From Pirellulales bacterium (GTDB lineage: Bacteria > Planctomycetota > Planctomycetia > Pirellulales > Thermoguttaceae): DNA of 28,026 nt. The stretch spans positions 1 to 28,026 of the forward strand of contig DAOWNK010000007.1 in NCBI GenBank assembly GCA_030642635.1, in the 5' to 3' direction. This document shows positions 1 through 7,900 of the stretch, in pieces. Position numbers and translations under genes: made by a program. The notes below the pieces were generated by a model. The model worked only from the letters and a program-made list of their open reading frames with translations. It searched no databases and was not told where the DNA came from. Position 1 is the first letter of the stretch. Each line of letters begins with the position of its first letter.

Positions 1-1838
1 ATCAGGGCCCACTGCGTGTTCGAGAGATCCGGCCGCCCGCTGTTTCCGTAACCGAAGCCACCGTAGTACCAGTTGTCGGAGTCCACGCTGCCGTAGTAAC
101 AATCCTCATCCCATTGCGAACCAATCAACCAGTCGCGCATCTTTGCGATTTCATCGTGGTAGTCGCTGTTGTGCGTCGCGACGAGGGGGAGGATCGCTAT
201 CGACGTTCGGTACGTGTAACGACCGCTTTCGTGACCGACACTCCCATCATTATGGATTTGGCCCAAGATGTACTGAATACCGTCGGCAACGCAACTGTCA
301 CTTTCGGTATACCCAGCGTTGAGCATAGCCAGCACAGCCATCGATGTGTTCGCCGTGTCGTCGGACCACGAGCCGTTGCCCAGTTGCCTGCCCGGCGTTT
401 TAAGCCAGTCCAAGCCCGCGAGAATCGACTCTTGGACTGGCTCGGAGCGATGTTCTTGAAGAAATGGAATCCGTTGCCGTCCAGTTTCCCATCCCATCAT
501 CTCTTTGCTGCCTTTGATGTACGCGATTAATTCGTCAAAACTGTTGTTCATCCCTGCTCGCATTGGGCGATGATAGGCATAACCAGAGGGATCGTGTATC
601 GGTAGGCCATATCCTTGATATACGAAGTCAACGAGGACATCTTGAATTGCCCAATGAAGCGCATCCCATGGCTGCCCCAGCGCCTCTGGCAGCGGATCCC
701 CGGTGACTGGGTCGTGCGAGCGATGGTATTCATAGCGATCAATAGTCCGAGAGACATACCGGGGATAGACCAACTCGAAGAGGGAGCGTTGTTGATGCAG
801 CGAGATAGGTCCGATGTTGTCCCGGTGGGTTGCGACAAAGTTGCCAGCGGCCGCTCCCTTGAGGCCCGCTGCAGCTCCTATGGCCTTCGCTTGATCCTGC
901 GAAACCCCCGCGGCAACCAAGTCCGCGACCGCATTTACTGCAGTACTCCTGCCCAGATCGTATCCTCGACCGATCGTGACGCCAGATTTATCGGTTCCAG
1001 GCCAGTGGATCAAGAGAGTTTCCTCAAGTGTCCGGCCCTCTGCGTTGAATGTGAGTTCGCCTCTGAAGGATGACTGTGGCGTCCACAGTTCCTCGTTCTT
1101 CGTCAGCGCGTAGGGGTCGGCACCCAGGCCTTGCCACCCATACGGGTCTACGGGCACCCATTTATCTCCAACGTAGCGTTGGACGGAGAAGTGCAGGTGT
1201 GGGCTTCCAGGCGCCCCCACTTCTCCAGAAACACCGATCTTTCGTCCCATTTCTACGCTTTGCCCATCTGACACGTCTATCTGAGACAAATGATAGTAAT
1301 TGGTTCTGTATCCGTTCCCGTGGTCGACGCGCACACCGCCCACCGTACCGATAAGGTGGACACTGCCCGAAGCGGCAGCGAGTACATCGACCTTTCCGTC
1401 CGGACTCTGGTCAGTTGTACGGAAGTCATAACCCGGATGCCCATCGTAGTATAGGAATGTGCCGCCAGAGTAGTGCCCATTAACACTGAACACTGATTTC
1501 GCAGCGTTCTTAAACCCATATAGGTCGGTGCCGTTGTACGTCGTCGCATAGTCATGGCCATGGCCCCATTCGCCACGTTCGCCTGTGTAGGCTACAACAA
1601 CGTTGTCAGCGGTATACTCGTTCGACATCGAGTGGTCGAACACCGAGTTAATCACCACAGTGTCAGCAGTGCGGTTCGGTAGCGGAAAGTTCAAGTGGAA
1701 GCCGCTCAGCAACTGCCGCTCTTCCAACTGCTCGCAGCGCAGCCGCCGATGATGGACGTGGGGCCTGGTGGTTTGGTTAAGTGACGTGCCGAGATGGCGG
1801 ACGGATCGCTTTAGGGTTTTCAGCAAGCCTTGGTGCAT
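1..1838 (-). CDS. Secreted mosaic protein: M23 peptidase + pesticin-like muramidase + toroid repeats (partial, C-terminus outside window)
   Basis: The minus strand is open from an ATG at 1838 to the window edge (612 codons, no stop). AAGGAG lies 7-8 bases before the ATG. Residues 35-46 carry the planctomycete extracellular signature (CEQLEERQLLSG). Residues about 130-225 form a LytM/M23 domain: H134 and D138 in HPGYDF, YYHL at 191-194, and HLHF at 214-217 give the zinc and catalytic set. Residues about 260-420 resemble the pesticin-type lysozyme fold (SGVTIGRGYDLG at 285-296, then a GLKGAAAGN stretch). From about 465 onward there are alpha/alpha-toroid repeats of the squalene-cyclase/prenyltransferase type (NDGSVG; GGFGYGNSGRPDLSNTQ at 603-619 by motif order, near the edge). 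By family knowledge the first two domains cut peptidoglycan peptides and glycans; the toroid probably binds something. An exported wall- or prey-active enzyme is inferred. The pesticin assignment is less certain than M23. Confidence 0.88.
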   Translation of the reverse strand, partial: MHQGLLKTLKRSVRHLGTSLNQTTRPHVHHRRLRCEQLEERQLLSGFHLNFPLPNRTADTVVINSVFDHSMSNEYTADNVVVAYTGERGEWGHGHDYATTYNGTDLYGFKNAAKSVFSVNGHYSGGTFLYYDGHPGYDFRTTDQSPDGKVDVLAAASGSVHLIGTVGGVRVDHGNGYRTNYYHLSQIDVSDGQSVEMGRKIGVSGEVGAPGSPHLHFSVQRYVGDKWVPVDPYGWQGLGADPYALTKNEELWTPQSSFRGELTFNAEGRTLEETLLIHWPGTDKSGVTIGRGYDLGRSTAVNAVADLVAAGVSQDQAKAIGAAAGLKGAAAGNFVATHRDNIGPISLHQQRSLFELVYPRYVSRTIDRYEYHRSHDPVTGDPLPEALGQPWDALHWAIQDVLVDFVYQGYGLPIHDPSGYAYHRPMRAGMNNSFDELIAYIKGSKEMMGWETGRQRIPFLQEHRSEPVQESILAGLDWLKTPGRQLGNGSWSDDTANTSMAVLAMLNAGYTESDSCVADGIQYILGQIHNDGSVGHESGRYTYRTSIAILPLVATHNSDYHDEIAKMRDWLIGSQWDEDCYYGSVDSDNWYYGGFGYGNSGRPDLSNTQWAL

Positions 1839-1869
1839 GGCTATGCTCCTTTTGCAGCGGTTGTGGGCT

Positions 1870-1891
1870 GTAGGGTGCGTTACACCGCACC
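1870..1891. repeat. Half copy of the GTAGGGTGCGT palindrome family
   Basis: GTAGGGTGCGTTACACCGCACC matches one arm of the complete inverted elements at 2911-2978 and 24553-24610. Its internal GGTGCG/CGCACC pairing is kept but no opposite arm is present. It lies in the predicted 5' leader of the surface-protein gene. Confidence 0.7.
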
Positions 1892-1916
1892 GATTGAATC
1901 TGTTCGTGGTGCTGTC

Positions 1917-1970
1917 CACAGGCTGGAAGCCTGTGCCACTAATTTGACGTCCACAGGCTGGAAGCCTGTG
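1917..1970. repeat. Two tandem copies of an 8-bp-arm hairpin in the leader of the surface-protein gene
   Basis: CACAGGCT-GGA-AGCCTGTG occurs at 1917-1935 and again at 1952-1970, a 35-base period, with perfect 8-base arms and a GGA loop. Both copies fall between the predicted promoter (2006-2034) and the ATG at 1838, so they would be transcribed as leader hairpins. The layout (CAC start, GGA loop, CCACT tail) is shared by the element at 5575-5593, whose arms have a different sequence. Confidence 0.85.
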
Positions 1971-2005
1971 CTACTGACTTGGCGAATAACCCGAGCCAGC
2001 CGCCT

Positions 2006-2034
2006 ATTTTGCCAGTATTGCCAGCAAATGTCAA
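2006..2034 (-). promoter_or_regulatory. Predicted sigma-70-type promoter of the surface-protein gene
   Basis: Read on the minus strand: TTGACA (2034-2029), a 17-base spacer, then CAAAAT (2011-2006). The expected transcript start near 1999 gives a leader of about 160 bases with two hairpins. The block is nearly identical to the promoter at 2741-2769. Confidence 0.6.
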
Positions 2035-2112
2035 GTATTTTTGAAAAATTGTTGCAAATTTTTCGGGTGAGCCATAAAGTTGCATTTCCTTTACGAAAGG
2101 ATCAGACAAACT

Positions 2113-2661
2113 TCAGATTCTGATGTCGAAAAACATTTCGTGGTTTTGTCCCGTCCACTGCCAATTCGACATGCCAAAGAGCTTAGGACCCTCGAAACCG
2201 GGAAGGTATGCCTCTACCGTTGTGTGCGGAACCATAATCTCCGTACGGCCTGGTGAAACGAAGTATCTAAGCCCGTTAACCGACACATACTGATTCACGC
2301 CGGTCCAATTTCGGATGATGAACTTGCCTTGGCGTGGCTGAGGTGTCGGCTCCTCCTTCACCATCGTAAGTTTGATTCCCTTGATTTTCTGAACATCTTT
2401 CTGCAACTGCGCCACGGCGTCGTAAAGCCGATCGTGCTGACGATCAATGTGCTCGATTCGTTCACCGATTATGCGAAATTTTTCTTCGAGCATAGCGATT
2501 CGGCTCTCAATCACAACGAGACGTTCCTCGGCACCGGGCAATTTCTGCCCCGGATCAACGAGTTTGGGTTCCATGGAGGCCGGTTCGGTCGCCGGCAAAC
2601 TACTTGGACACGCCATACATGCCGACAACACCGCAAGTAAAACTACGATTCGACTGGCCAT
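2113..2661 (-). CDS. Small exported coiled-coil protein, planctomycete hypothetical
   Basis: 182 residues, ATG at 2661 preceded by GGGAGG. The N-terminus is a signal peptide (residues about 1-24); LSAC or CMAC near residues 13-18 could be a poor lipobox. Residues about 45-95 are rich in heptad-like E/R/I/L pattern and should form a coiled coil. The C-terminal 70 residues (from KFIIRNWTG to FDIRI) form a compact beta-rich module that I associate with planctomycete hypothetical proteins carrying a NWT...V-NG-RY...PG pattern; no biochemical function is known to me. It lies downstream of a near-consensus promoter and upstream, same strand, of the surface-protein gene, which has a near copy of that promoter. 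Envelope location is inferred. The two genes may be co-regulated. Confidence 0.75.
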   Translation of the reverse strand: MASRIVVLLAVLSACMACPSSLPATEPASMEPKLVDPGQKLPGAEERLVVIESRIAMLEEKFRIIGERIEHIDRQHDRLYDAVAQLQKDVQKIKGIKLTMVKEEPTPQPRQGKFIIRNWTGVNQYVSVNGLRYFVSPGRTEIMVPHTTVEAYLPGFEGPKLFGMSNWQWTGQNHEMFFDIRI

Positions 2662-2740
2662 GATTTACCTCCCTTGATAAAAAGATTGAAAAAGGTGCCC
2701 GACCGTGGGCAAGAGTAGCGATAATCCGAACCAGTCGCCC

Positions 2741-2769
2741 ATTATGCCAGCATTGCCAGCAAATGTCAA
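2741..2769 (-). promoter_or_regulatory. Near-consensus sigma-70-type promoter of the coiled-coil protein gene
   Basis: On the minus strand: TTGACA (2769-2764, perfect), a 17-base spacer, CATAAT (2746-2741, five of six). The transcript would begin near 2734, about 73 bases before the ATG. The spacer has a direct repeat of GCTGGCA. About 75 bases around it align with the promoter block at 1982-2059. Confidence 0.75.
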
Positions 2770-2910
2770 GAATAATGGCAAAAAACCCTTGCAATTAGCC
2801 GGCGGATGCTATACAATCGTCCATATCGCAGCACCGTCTGTGCGGTCGATCTTTGACAAATTAGTTCGTAGTTTCGTTATTTCGGGCTTTCGTGGTCCTG
2901 AATCACAAAA

Positions 2911-2978
2911 ACTTTGTAGGGTGCGTGCAACGCACCGCTCCCCATGTACTGCGGTGGGTTGCACGCACCCTACAAAGT
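2911..2978. repeat. REPIN-like inverted repeat (GTAGGGTGCGT family)
   Basis: Arms 2911-2938 and 2951-2978 are 28 bases each with a single mismatch, around a 12-base loop. Each arm holds its own small palindrome (GGTGCGT...ACGCACC), the structure of a REP doublet. The same core occurs at 24553-24610 and, as a half, at 1870-1891. Confidence 0.9.
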
Positions 2979-3245
2979 CTACGAACCGGGGAGTTTTGCA
3001 CGTTTTGGGCGGCCAAAGTGGGTGCAAATTCCACCGGCCCTAACGTGGCCTCACGGCAGTACTTACGGCGATTCTCCGACGTGTGAATTGCACTTGACAA
3101 CGAGTCCCACCGGTGCAAAACGCAAAATACCCATCGACGCAACCGCTTGGCCAGCAATTACTTACGCACTCGAAGAACGGCACGAAGGGCATTTTGCACG
3201 CGGTGAAACAATGCCGGGCAAAATGGATGTGGCAACACTACTTGG

Positions 3246-3282
3246 CTGAAAGCTGAAAGCTGATAGCTGACCACTGACCGCC
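3246..3282 (-). repeat. GTCAGCTATCAGC repeat just after the lipase stop codon
   Basis: Read in the sense of the upstream gene, GTCAGCTATCAGC (3271-3259) begins 11 bases after the TGA and is followed by CTTTCAGC iterations. The same 13-mer in the same sense follows the nitroreductase (12417-12429) and argS (13157-13145). Confidence 0.75.
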
Positions 3283-5283
3283 TCAGCGAGAAGGTATGCC
3301 CACCGGTGCAGACGCGGCGTCGATCTGTGCGGTGCGGACGACGCCTGCCGGACGGCCTCGTAGTTCGGCAAGATGTTCCAACAGTATCCGACGCACCTCG
3401 AGCACCGCCGCCGGGGTGCTGTGGATCGTCGCGTGAGTCGACGTGACCGTGATCTCCGACACAACGTCGTCCATGTGTGCACTATCGCGGGCCACCACTC
3501 CGTCGCTGTCGGCCATCCACGAGTTCCACCACTGGCCGGCGGGGGCCTGACCGATCACGTTGTGATACTTCACCCAAATCGGACGACGGCCGGCAAGCAT
3601 AACCTGGAACAGCGGCAAGCCGGGTGAGAGAGAGTCGATGCTGGTATCGATCTCCAGCAGCGTGTCGTCGCGGAACAGCTCCCTGTTTTCGCGGAACAGC
3701 TTCTGCTGACTGCGCACCAACATCTGCGGCAAGTCGATCAGCTTGCCCAGCAGCCATTGGGTGGTCTGGTTCGAGAAACGGCTGCCTCGGTGCGGGGTGC
3801 CGATGGTCACCACGCGACGGATCGAAGGATTCGGCGTGAAGAAGAAAGTGTCGTGCAGCTTATCGAGGACTTCCGGCTCGGCCTTCACCTTTTGAAACGG
3901 CTGGTGGCTGACCAGATTCCAATAGTCGTCCTTGCTGTTGATCGTTTGCAGCCGGGAGATCAGCCCGCCCATGCTGTGCCCGACCAGCACCATCTGGTCC
4001 AACGCCGGCTCCTGGTGGTACGGGTCGAGCACCTGTCGGGCCTCGGCCAGGTCGCGACGCAACTGCGCCGCGCTGATCCAAAACGGCCGGTCGGTCGGAT
4101 ACAGGTAGAACCAGAACTGGTAATGCTCGCGAATCTCCGGCGAGCTGCGCAGGTCGTTGAACATCTCCATCCAGGTCATCGGGCTGGACCACAGGCCGTG
4201 GACCAGCAGGACGGGAATCTTGCCCGGCTCGTACGACTGGCACATGTATAGCCCCATGATCGTGTCGGGACGATCCGGCCGCATCTTCAACAACTCATCG
4301 GGCCGAAACAGGCCGACCGTGGCCAGAACGTCAAGCTCCGGCTTCGAGAGGAAGTATGCAAGCGGGGTGGTCAGATCGCTCTCCAACGGCACGCACCGCC
4401 CGGCAACTTGGGTGTCGGTCGAGCTGAGCGGGTCATACAACTCGAGCACGGCCTGATGATGCGTAGAGTTCAGCCCGGCCGGCGCCGTACCGCGTTGGAC
4501 TGGACGCAGCAACGCCGTTACCGGAAAGCTCAGATCGACGGGATAATACTTCGCCGCCGCCGGCTCGCCCTTGTAGCTGCGGCGCACGGCGATAAGCGGC
4601 ACCCCAAGGCCGTGTGTACGGTAGTGGTTCGTCAGGCCCTTGATTTCATAGTCGGAGACGAACTCGAAGTGATCGATATCCTCTGTCTTCCACCGCCCGC
4701 CGTGCAACACACAGGTGATATCCCAACTGCCGGCGGCCGTGTTTATAGTCGCCGTTTCGCCGGGAACCAGCTTGCCGCCTTTGCAGACGATTCGCAGGCA
4801 GCTTTCCAATGCGGTGTTGTACAGATCGCACGCGGCACGGAACTGTGGATCGTACGGGTTGCGCGACCGTGCAAAGTACTCGTCGAACAGGTAATGATAG
4901 GCATACATCACCGATGCGCCGTACAAGTCCAACGCAAGCTGCTTATCGTGCAACTCGGCCTTCTTGGCGCCAAGGTATGCCAGCTCTGAGAATGCGTAAA
5001 CCTTCTCGGGCGTCGGATGCCGCTCGATCGCCGCCTGGAGCTTCTGCAGCAACTCGCTGGGATTGCCTTTCAGGTCGTCCTTGAGGTTGCACACCCGAAG
5101 CACTTGTATTGTCCGTTCGCTAGGCTGCGGTCCGCCTCGGGCAACGAGCTGTAGCTGATCGACAAGCGGATTCCGTGGAACCGACCGAAGCCGTGCACCC
5201 ATCGACGAGCACCCGGCTAACACAAGAACTAAGGCGACCGTACAAAAACGGCGGACCGATGTTGGGAGACCGGAGCGTGGCAT
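3283..5283 (-). CDS. Lipoprotein alpha/beta hydrolase (lipase/esterase-like)
   Basis: 666 residues. A signal peptide ends in the lipobox LAGC (Cys25), so the mature protein should be membrane-anchored. The hydrolase fold occupies residues about 355-630: VLLVHGLWSS (358-367) supplies the oxyanion HG, GHSMGG (435-440) the nucleophile Ser437, SDGVV (593-597) the likely acid Asp593, and STHATIH (615-621) the likely His. TIGTPHRGS near 494-501 is typical of PGAP1/triacylglycerol-lipase relatives. Residues about 40-350 form a long N-terminal region without a motif I recognise; it has an alpha-helical start and a beta-rich second half. The TGA is followed at once by a repeat. The substrate is unknown; a lipid or other ester is inferred. 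Long planctomycete hydrolases of this build are usually annotated only as alpha/beta hydrolases. Confidence 0.88.
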   Translation of the reverse strand: MPRSGLPTSVRRFCTVALVLVLAGCSSMGARLRSVPRNPLVDQLQLVARGGPQPSERTIQVLRVCNLKDDLKGNPSELLQKLQAAIERHPTPEKVYAFSELAYLGAKKAELHDKQLALDLYGASVMYAYHYLFDEYFARSRNPYDPQFRAACDLYNTALESCLRIVCKGGKLVPGETATINTAAGSWDITCVLHGGRWKTEDIDHFEFVSDYEIKGLTNHYRTHGLGVPLIAVRRSYKGEPAAAKYYPVDLSFPVTALLRPVQRGTAPAGLNSTHHQAVLELYDPLSSTDTQVAGRCVPLESDLTTPLAYFLSKPELDVLATVGLFRPDELLKMRPDRPDTIMGLYMCQSYEPGKIPVLLVHGLWSSPMTWMEMFNDLRSSPEIREHYQFWFYLYPTDRPFWISAAQLRRDLAEARQVLDPYHQEPALDQMVLVGHSMGGLISRLQTINSKDDYWNLVSHQPFQKVKAEPEVLDKLHDTFFFTPNPSIRRVVTIGTPHRGSRFSNQTTQWLLGKLIDLPQMLVRSQQKLFRENRELFRDDTLLEIDTSIDSLSPGLPLFQVMLAGRRPIWVKYHNVIGQAPAGQWWNSWMADSDGVVARDSAHMDDVVSEITVTSTHATIHSTPAAVLEVRRILLEHLAELRGRPAGVVRTAQIDAASAPVGIPSR

Positions 5284-5388
5284 TTGTGCTGATTCAGACT
5301 AACCCGGAATAGGGGCGGTACAATAAAGCGAACCGGCCTGCGGCGTCAATGGCGGATTGTTCAAAACGAGGGCAAGCCCCAACAGTGG

Positions 5389-5407
5389 CACCGGCGTCTC
5401 GCCGGTG
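5389..5407. repeat. Hairpin, CACCGGCG arms
   Basis: CACCGGCG-TCT-CGCCGGTG: perfect 8-base arms and a 3-base loop. The same arms occur at 5575-5593 with loop GGA. Confidence 0.8.
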
Positions 5408-5437
5408 GTGAGTATTCGTCCAAGGCGTCAAAAGATG

Positions 5438-5512
5438 TTCGTAGTGACCGCATTCATGCGGTCTTCCCGGGCACTCAGCCACGTGGACCCGATAAATCGG
5501 GTCACTACGAAC
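5438..5512. repeat. Double-hairpin element with outer GTTCGTAGTGACC inverted repeat
   Basis: The outer arms GTTCGTAGTGACC (from 5438) and GGTCACTACGAAC (to 5512) are perfectly complementary over 13 bases. Inside lie two different hairpins: GACCGCA/TGCGGTC with loop TTCA (5446-5463) and GACCCGAT/ATCGGGTC with loop AA (5486-5503). The arms of the two hairpins differ but each is fully paired. Confidence 0.85.
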
Positions 5513-5574
5513 TGGTTAGATGAATGTTTACTGCCGGTGAGACAGAAGCATAGGTGTTGCCACGAATTCCGTCA

Positions 5575-5593
5575 CACCGGCGGGACGCCGGTG
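5575..5593. repeat. Hairpin, CACCGGCG arms, GGA loop
   Basis: CACCGGCG-GGA-CGCCGGTG, followed by CCACTG. Arms match those at 5389-5407; loop and tail match the CACAGGCT hairpins at 1917-1970. Confidence 0.8.
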
Positions 5594-5735
5594 CCACTGA
5601 TTGGGCCGGCAAATGTCAAAATGGGGCAACCAGAGAAACAGTTCCGGTTGTTCCGGTTTTTCTCATTTTTCGGATTGTAGCGGGGCGATATCACACATTG
5701 GACCCACAAATCTCAAATTAGTTAGAGGAAATGCT

Positions 5736-6824
5736 ATGAAAACCACACGATTGATCGCACTGGCCGCCCTGACGCTGCTGACAGCAATGCAAGCACAAGG
5801 TTATGCACAACAAGCGTATGTCGTTCCGACCGGGTATCTGATGCAGCAACCAGACGGCAACATGGTGCTGTTTGCCGGCGGACAGTACGAAGATTTTCAA
5901 GACGGACAGGCTTGTGAACCTGATTACTGCGAGCCGCCTTGCTGCGAACCGCCGTGTTGTCAGCCGACGTGCTGCGAACCGACATGTTGTGGAACGTATG
6001 GTGGACACTGCTACGAGGAGTCTTGCGGCTGTCCAACATGGCAGTTCTTCGGTGAGTTTCTGTACATGCGGCCACGCAACTCAGACGTGAACTTCGGCGC
6101 CTTGCACAGTGCCCCGGCCGGCTTTATCGATTTCGATTATGAACCGGCGTTCCGCGCCGGTTGCAGCCGTGCTGTTAGCGATTGCAGCAGTGTCGGCATC
6201 TCATACATGTACCTCTACACCGATACTTCGGATGCGATATCCTTACAGGATGCCACTATCGATGCCACACACAGCATCGATCTCGACCTGGTCGACATCG
6301 ACTACCGCCGGGTGTTCTCCTGTAGCGAACTGCACACGCTTACCTGTCTGGTCGGTGCACGATACGGCAATCTGGGCCAGAAGTTCTGCTCGCAGTCTGC
6401 TGTTCCGGGTGGGCATACGTTCCTAACCGATATCGACTTCGAGGGCGGCGGCATCCGAGTAGGCTTGGAGGGTGAGCGTTACGCCTCGAATTGCGGGCTG
6501 ATGGTGTACGGTCGCGGTGCGGCCAGTTTCGTAGCCGGCGAGTTCCGGGCACATTACCAGGAAACGGCCGCCTTGCCGGACCCGATTGCCCAGACCGACT
6601 GGAAGGCCGGCCGCATTGTGACCATGCTCGATTTGGAAGTTGGCGTCGGCTGGACCAGCAGCAACGGATTGCTGCGAGTGACCGGCGGATACATGGTCAG
6701 CGGTTGGTTCAACACGGTGAAGACCGACAAGTTCATCGAGGCCGCCCAAGGCAACAACTTCGTCGGGCTGGGCGACACGTTGACGTTCGACGGCCTGACC
6801 GCCAGGGCCGAGTTGCGATTCTAA
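5736..6824 (+). CDS. Cys-rich outer-membrane beta-barrel protein, Lpg1974-like
   Basis: The start is the ATG at 5736, preceded by TTAGAGGAA and followed by a clear signal peptide (MKTTRLIALAALTLL, cleavage near AQGYA); an in-frame start at 5601 is rejected because it adds a non-signal leader read from repeat DNA. 362 residues. Residues about 60-100 are a cysteine-rich linker of repeated CCEPP/CCxPT units (roughly 20 Cys). After this, WQFFGEFLYMRPRN opens a domain of alternating hydrophobic strands (VDIDYRRVF, LTCLVGARYG, GGIRVGLEGER, IVTMLDLEVGVGW) ending in LTARAELRF, with a terminal aromatic as in outer-membrane barrels. The pattern matches the Lpg1974/BBP7-like pore-forming family common in planctomycetes. 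The Cys linker may crosslink to other wall proteins (inference). A palindromic element follows the stop. Confidence 0.82.
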   Translation: MKTTRLIALAALTLLTAMQAQGYAQQAYVVPTGYLMQQPDGNMVLFAGGQYEDFQDGQACEPDYCEPPCCEPPCCQPTCCEPTCCGTYGGHCYEESCGCPTWQFFGEFLYMRPRNSDVNFGALHSAPAGFIDFDYEPAFRAGCSRAVSDCSSVGISYMYLYTDTSDAISLQDATIDATHSIDLDLVDIDYRRVFSCSELHTLTCLVGARYGNLGQKFCSQSAVPGGHTFLTDIDFEGGGIRVGLEGERYASNCGLMVYGRGAASFVAGEFRAHYQETAALPDPIAQTDWKAGRIVTMLDLEVGVGWTSSNGLLRVTGGYMVSGWFNTVKTDKFIEAAQGNNFVGLGDTLTFDGLTARAELRF

Positions 6825-6841
6825 CCGTTCAAACAAATCCA

Positions 6842-6936
6842 TTTAGCCCCGGGTGAATACACCCGGGGCATACACCTGTGGTAGCCGTTGCAAGAGGTGC
6901 AAACATTGCCCGCCGTGTATTCACGGCGGGCTAAAT
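6842..6936. repeat. Double-hairpin element, GTGAATACAC core, between barrel and kinase genes
   Basis: Two hairpins face each other inside outer TTTAGCCC/GGGCTAAA ends. The first, 6846-6869, has arms GCCCCGGGTG and loop AATA; the second, 6908-6931, has arms GCCCGCCGTG and loop TATT. The core GTG-AATA-CAC is constant while arm bases differ and stay paired. It starts 18 bases after the barrel stop and may act as a terminator (inference). Confidence 0.9.
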
Positions 6937-6951
6937 AAGGAAAACTCCACC

Positions 6952-7854
6952 ATGCCGCTTGTCGTCGTCGGATCTGTCGCACTTGACAGCGTGGAAACGC
7001 CCACCGAAAAACGCGAAAACGTGCTGGGCGGCTCCGCCGTCTTCTTCTCCTATGCCGCCAGTTACTTCACTCCTGTGCGGTTGGCCGGGGTGGTTGGCGA
7101 CGATTGGCCGGAAGAGCATACCAAAATGCTCTGGGCACGCGGGATCGACACTTCGGGATTGCAAATCGTCCCCGGCGGCAAGACCTTCCGATGGAGCGGA
7201 AAGTATCTTGAGAACATGAACGACCGCGAAACGCTCGACATACAACTGAACGTAATGGACCAGTTCGATCCGGTCCTGCCCGAAGAGTACCGACGCTGCA
7301 AGTTCCTGTTCCTGGCAAACGGCTCCGCCGTGTTGCAACTGAAGGTGCTGGATCAGTGTCCCGGGGCGCAGCTTACCGTGGCCGACACCATGGACCTTTG
7401 GATTCGCAACGAGCCGGACGAGCTGCGCGAGCTGATCCGCCGGATCGACGGCCTGGTGCTGAACGACAGCGAGGCGAAGCTGCTCACCGGCCAGGACAAC
7501 CTGGTTCGGGCAGGAGGCGCCGTACGAGAGATGGGGCCGCGGTTTGTGGTCATCAAGAAGGGCGAACACGGGGCGATGTTCTTCAGCGAGCACGAGACGT
7601 ACGTCCTGCCCGCCTTCCCCACCGCCGAGGTCGTCGATCCGACCGGCGCCGGCGACAGCTTTGCCGGCGGCATGATGGGCTACCTGGCCGAGCAGGGAAA
7701 CTTCGACCCGAAAACCCTCAAACAAGCAATGGCGTACGGCACGCTTACGGCCAGCTTCACCGTCGAGGATTTCAGCCTCGATAGGCTCAAAAACATCGAG
7801 CGAGAAGACCTCGACCAACGCATGGAAGAGTACCGGCGGATGCTCAGTTTTTAG
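6952..7854 (+). CDS. PfkB-family carbohydrate (ribokinase-like) kinase
   Basis: Starts at the ATG at 6952, with AAGGAA 8-9 bases upstream; an upstream in-frame start at 6853 lies in a repeat and is rejected. 300 residues, normal for the family. The N-terminus VVVGSVALDSVETP with GGSA at 26-29 matches the ribokinase signature 1 region. Signature 2 is DPTGAGDSFAGG at 229-240, where Asp235 is the catalytic base and GAGD forms the anion hole. NDSEAKLLTG (171-180) and VVIKKGEHGA (199-208) are typical nucleotide-site strands. It transfers phosphate from ATP to a sugar or nucleoside; the substrate cannot be told from sequence alone. A hairpin repeat separates it from the upstream barrel gene and a tandem repeat separates it from ppdK, so it is probably its own unit. 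Confidence 0.9.
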   Translation: MPLVVVGSVALDSVETPTEKRENVLGGSAVFFSYAASYFTPVRLAGVVGDDWPEEHTKMLWARGIDTSGLQIVPGGKTFRWSGKYLENMNDRETLDIQLNVMDQFDPVLPEEYRRCKFLFLANGSAVLQLKVLDQCPGAQLTVADTMDLWIRNEPDELRELIRRIDGLVLNDSEAKLLTGQDNLVRAGGAVREMGPRFVVIKKGEHGAMFFSEHETYVLPAFPTAEVVDPTGAGDSFAGGMMGYLAEQGNFDPKTLKQAMAYGTLTASFTVEDFSLDRLKNIEREDLDQRMEEYRRMLSF

Positions 7855-7900
7855 ATGCCTCCGGGTCTGTGTTCACTTCAACTCATAAAGCCGCTTTGCA

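Larger units (their letters stand above)
2662..3282. other. Intergenic region of 621 bases: promoter, REPIN-like element and 3' repeat, no gene
   Basis: It contains the promoter at 2741-2769, a long inverted repeat at 2911-2978 and the GCTGATAGCTGAC repeat next to the lipase stop at 3246-3282. Short open frames cross both strands, but they overlap one another, start inside repeats and show no ribosome-binding site or recognisable motif. I see no gene here. Confidence 0.7.
5284..5735. other. Intergenic region of 452 bases filled with palindromic repeats
   Basis: It separates the minus-strand lipase and the plus-strand barrel gene (divergent). It holds the hairpins at 5389-5407 and 5575-5593 and the double-hairpin element at 5438-5512. 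The rest has no recognised gene. I found no convincing promoter for the barrel gene; a TTGACATTTGC on the minus strand near 5611-5621 echoes the promoters at 2029 and 2764, but no matching -10 follows. Confidence 0.65.

Noticed and set aside
2705..3249. Several short frames on both strands between 2.7 and 3.25 kb
   Set aside because: They overlap one another, derive from the inverted repeat, and have no ribosome sites.
5601..5735. Upstream start for the outer-membrane barrel protein
   Set aside because: It would bury the signal peptide behind 45 residues read from repeat DNA; the ATG at 5736 has a ribosome site.
6931..7818. 295-residue open frame opposite the PfkB kinase
   Set aside because: It is antisense to a gene with full family motifs; its sequence has no recognisable domain and is a high-GC shadow.
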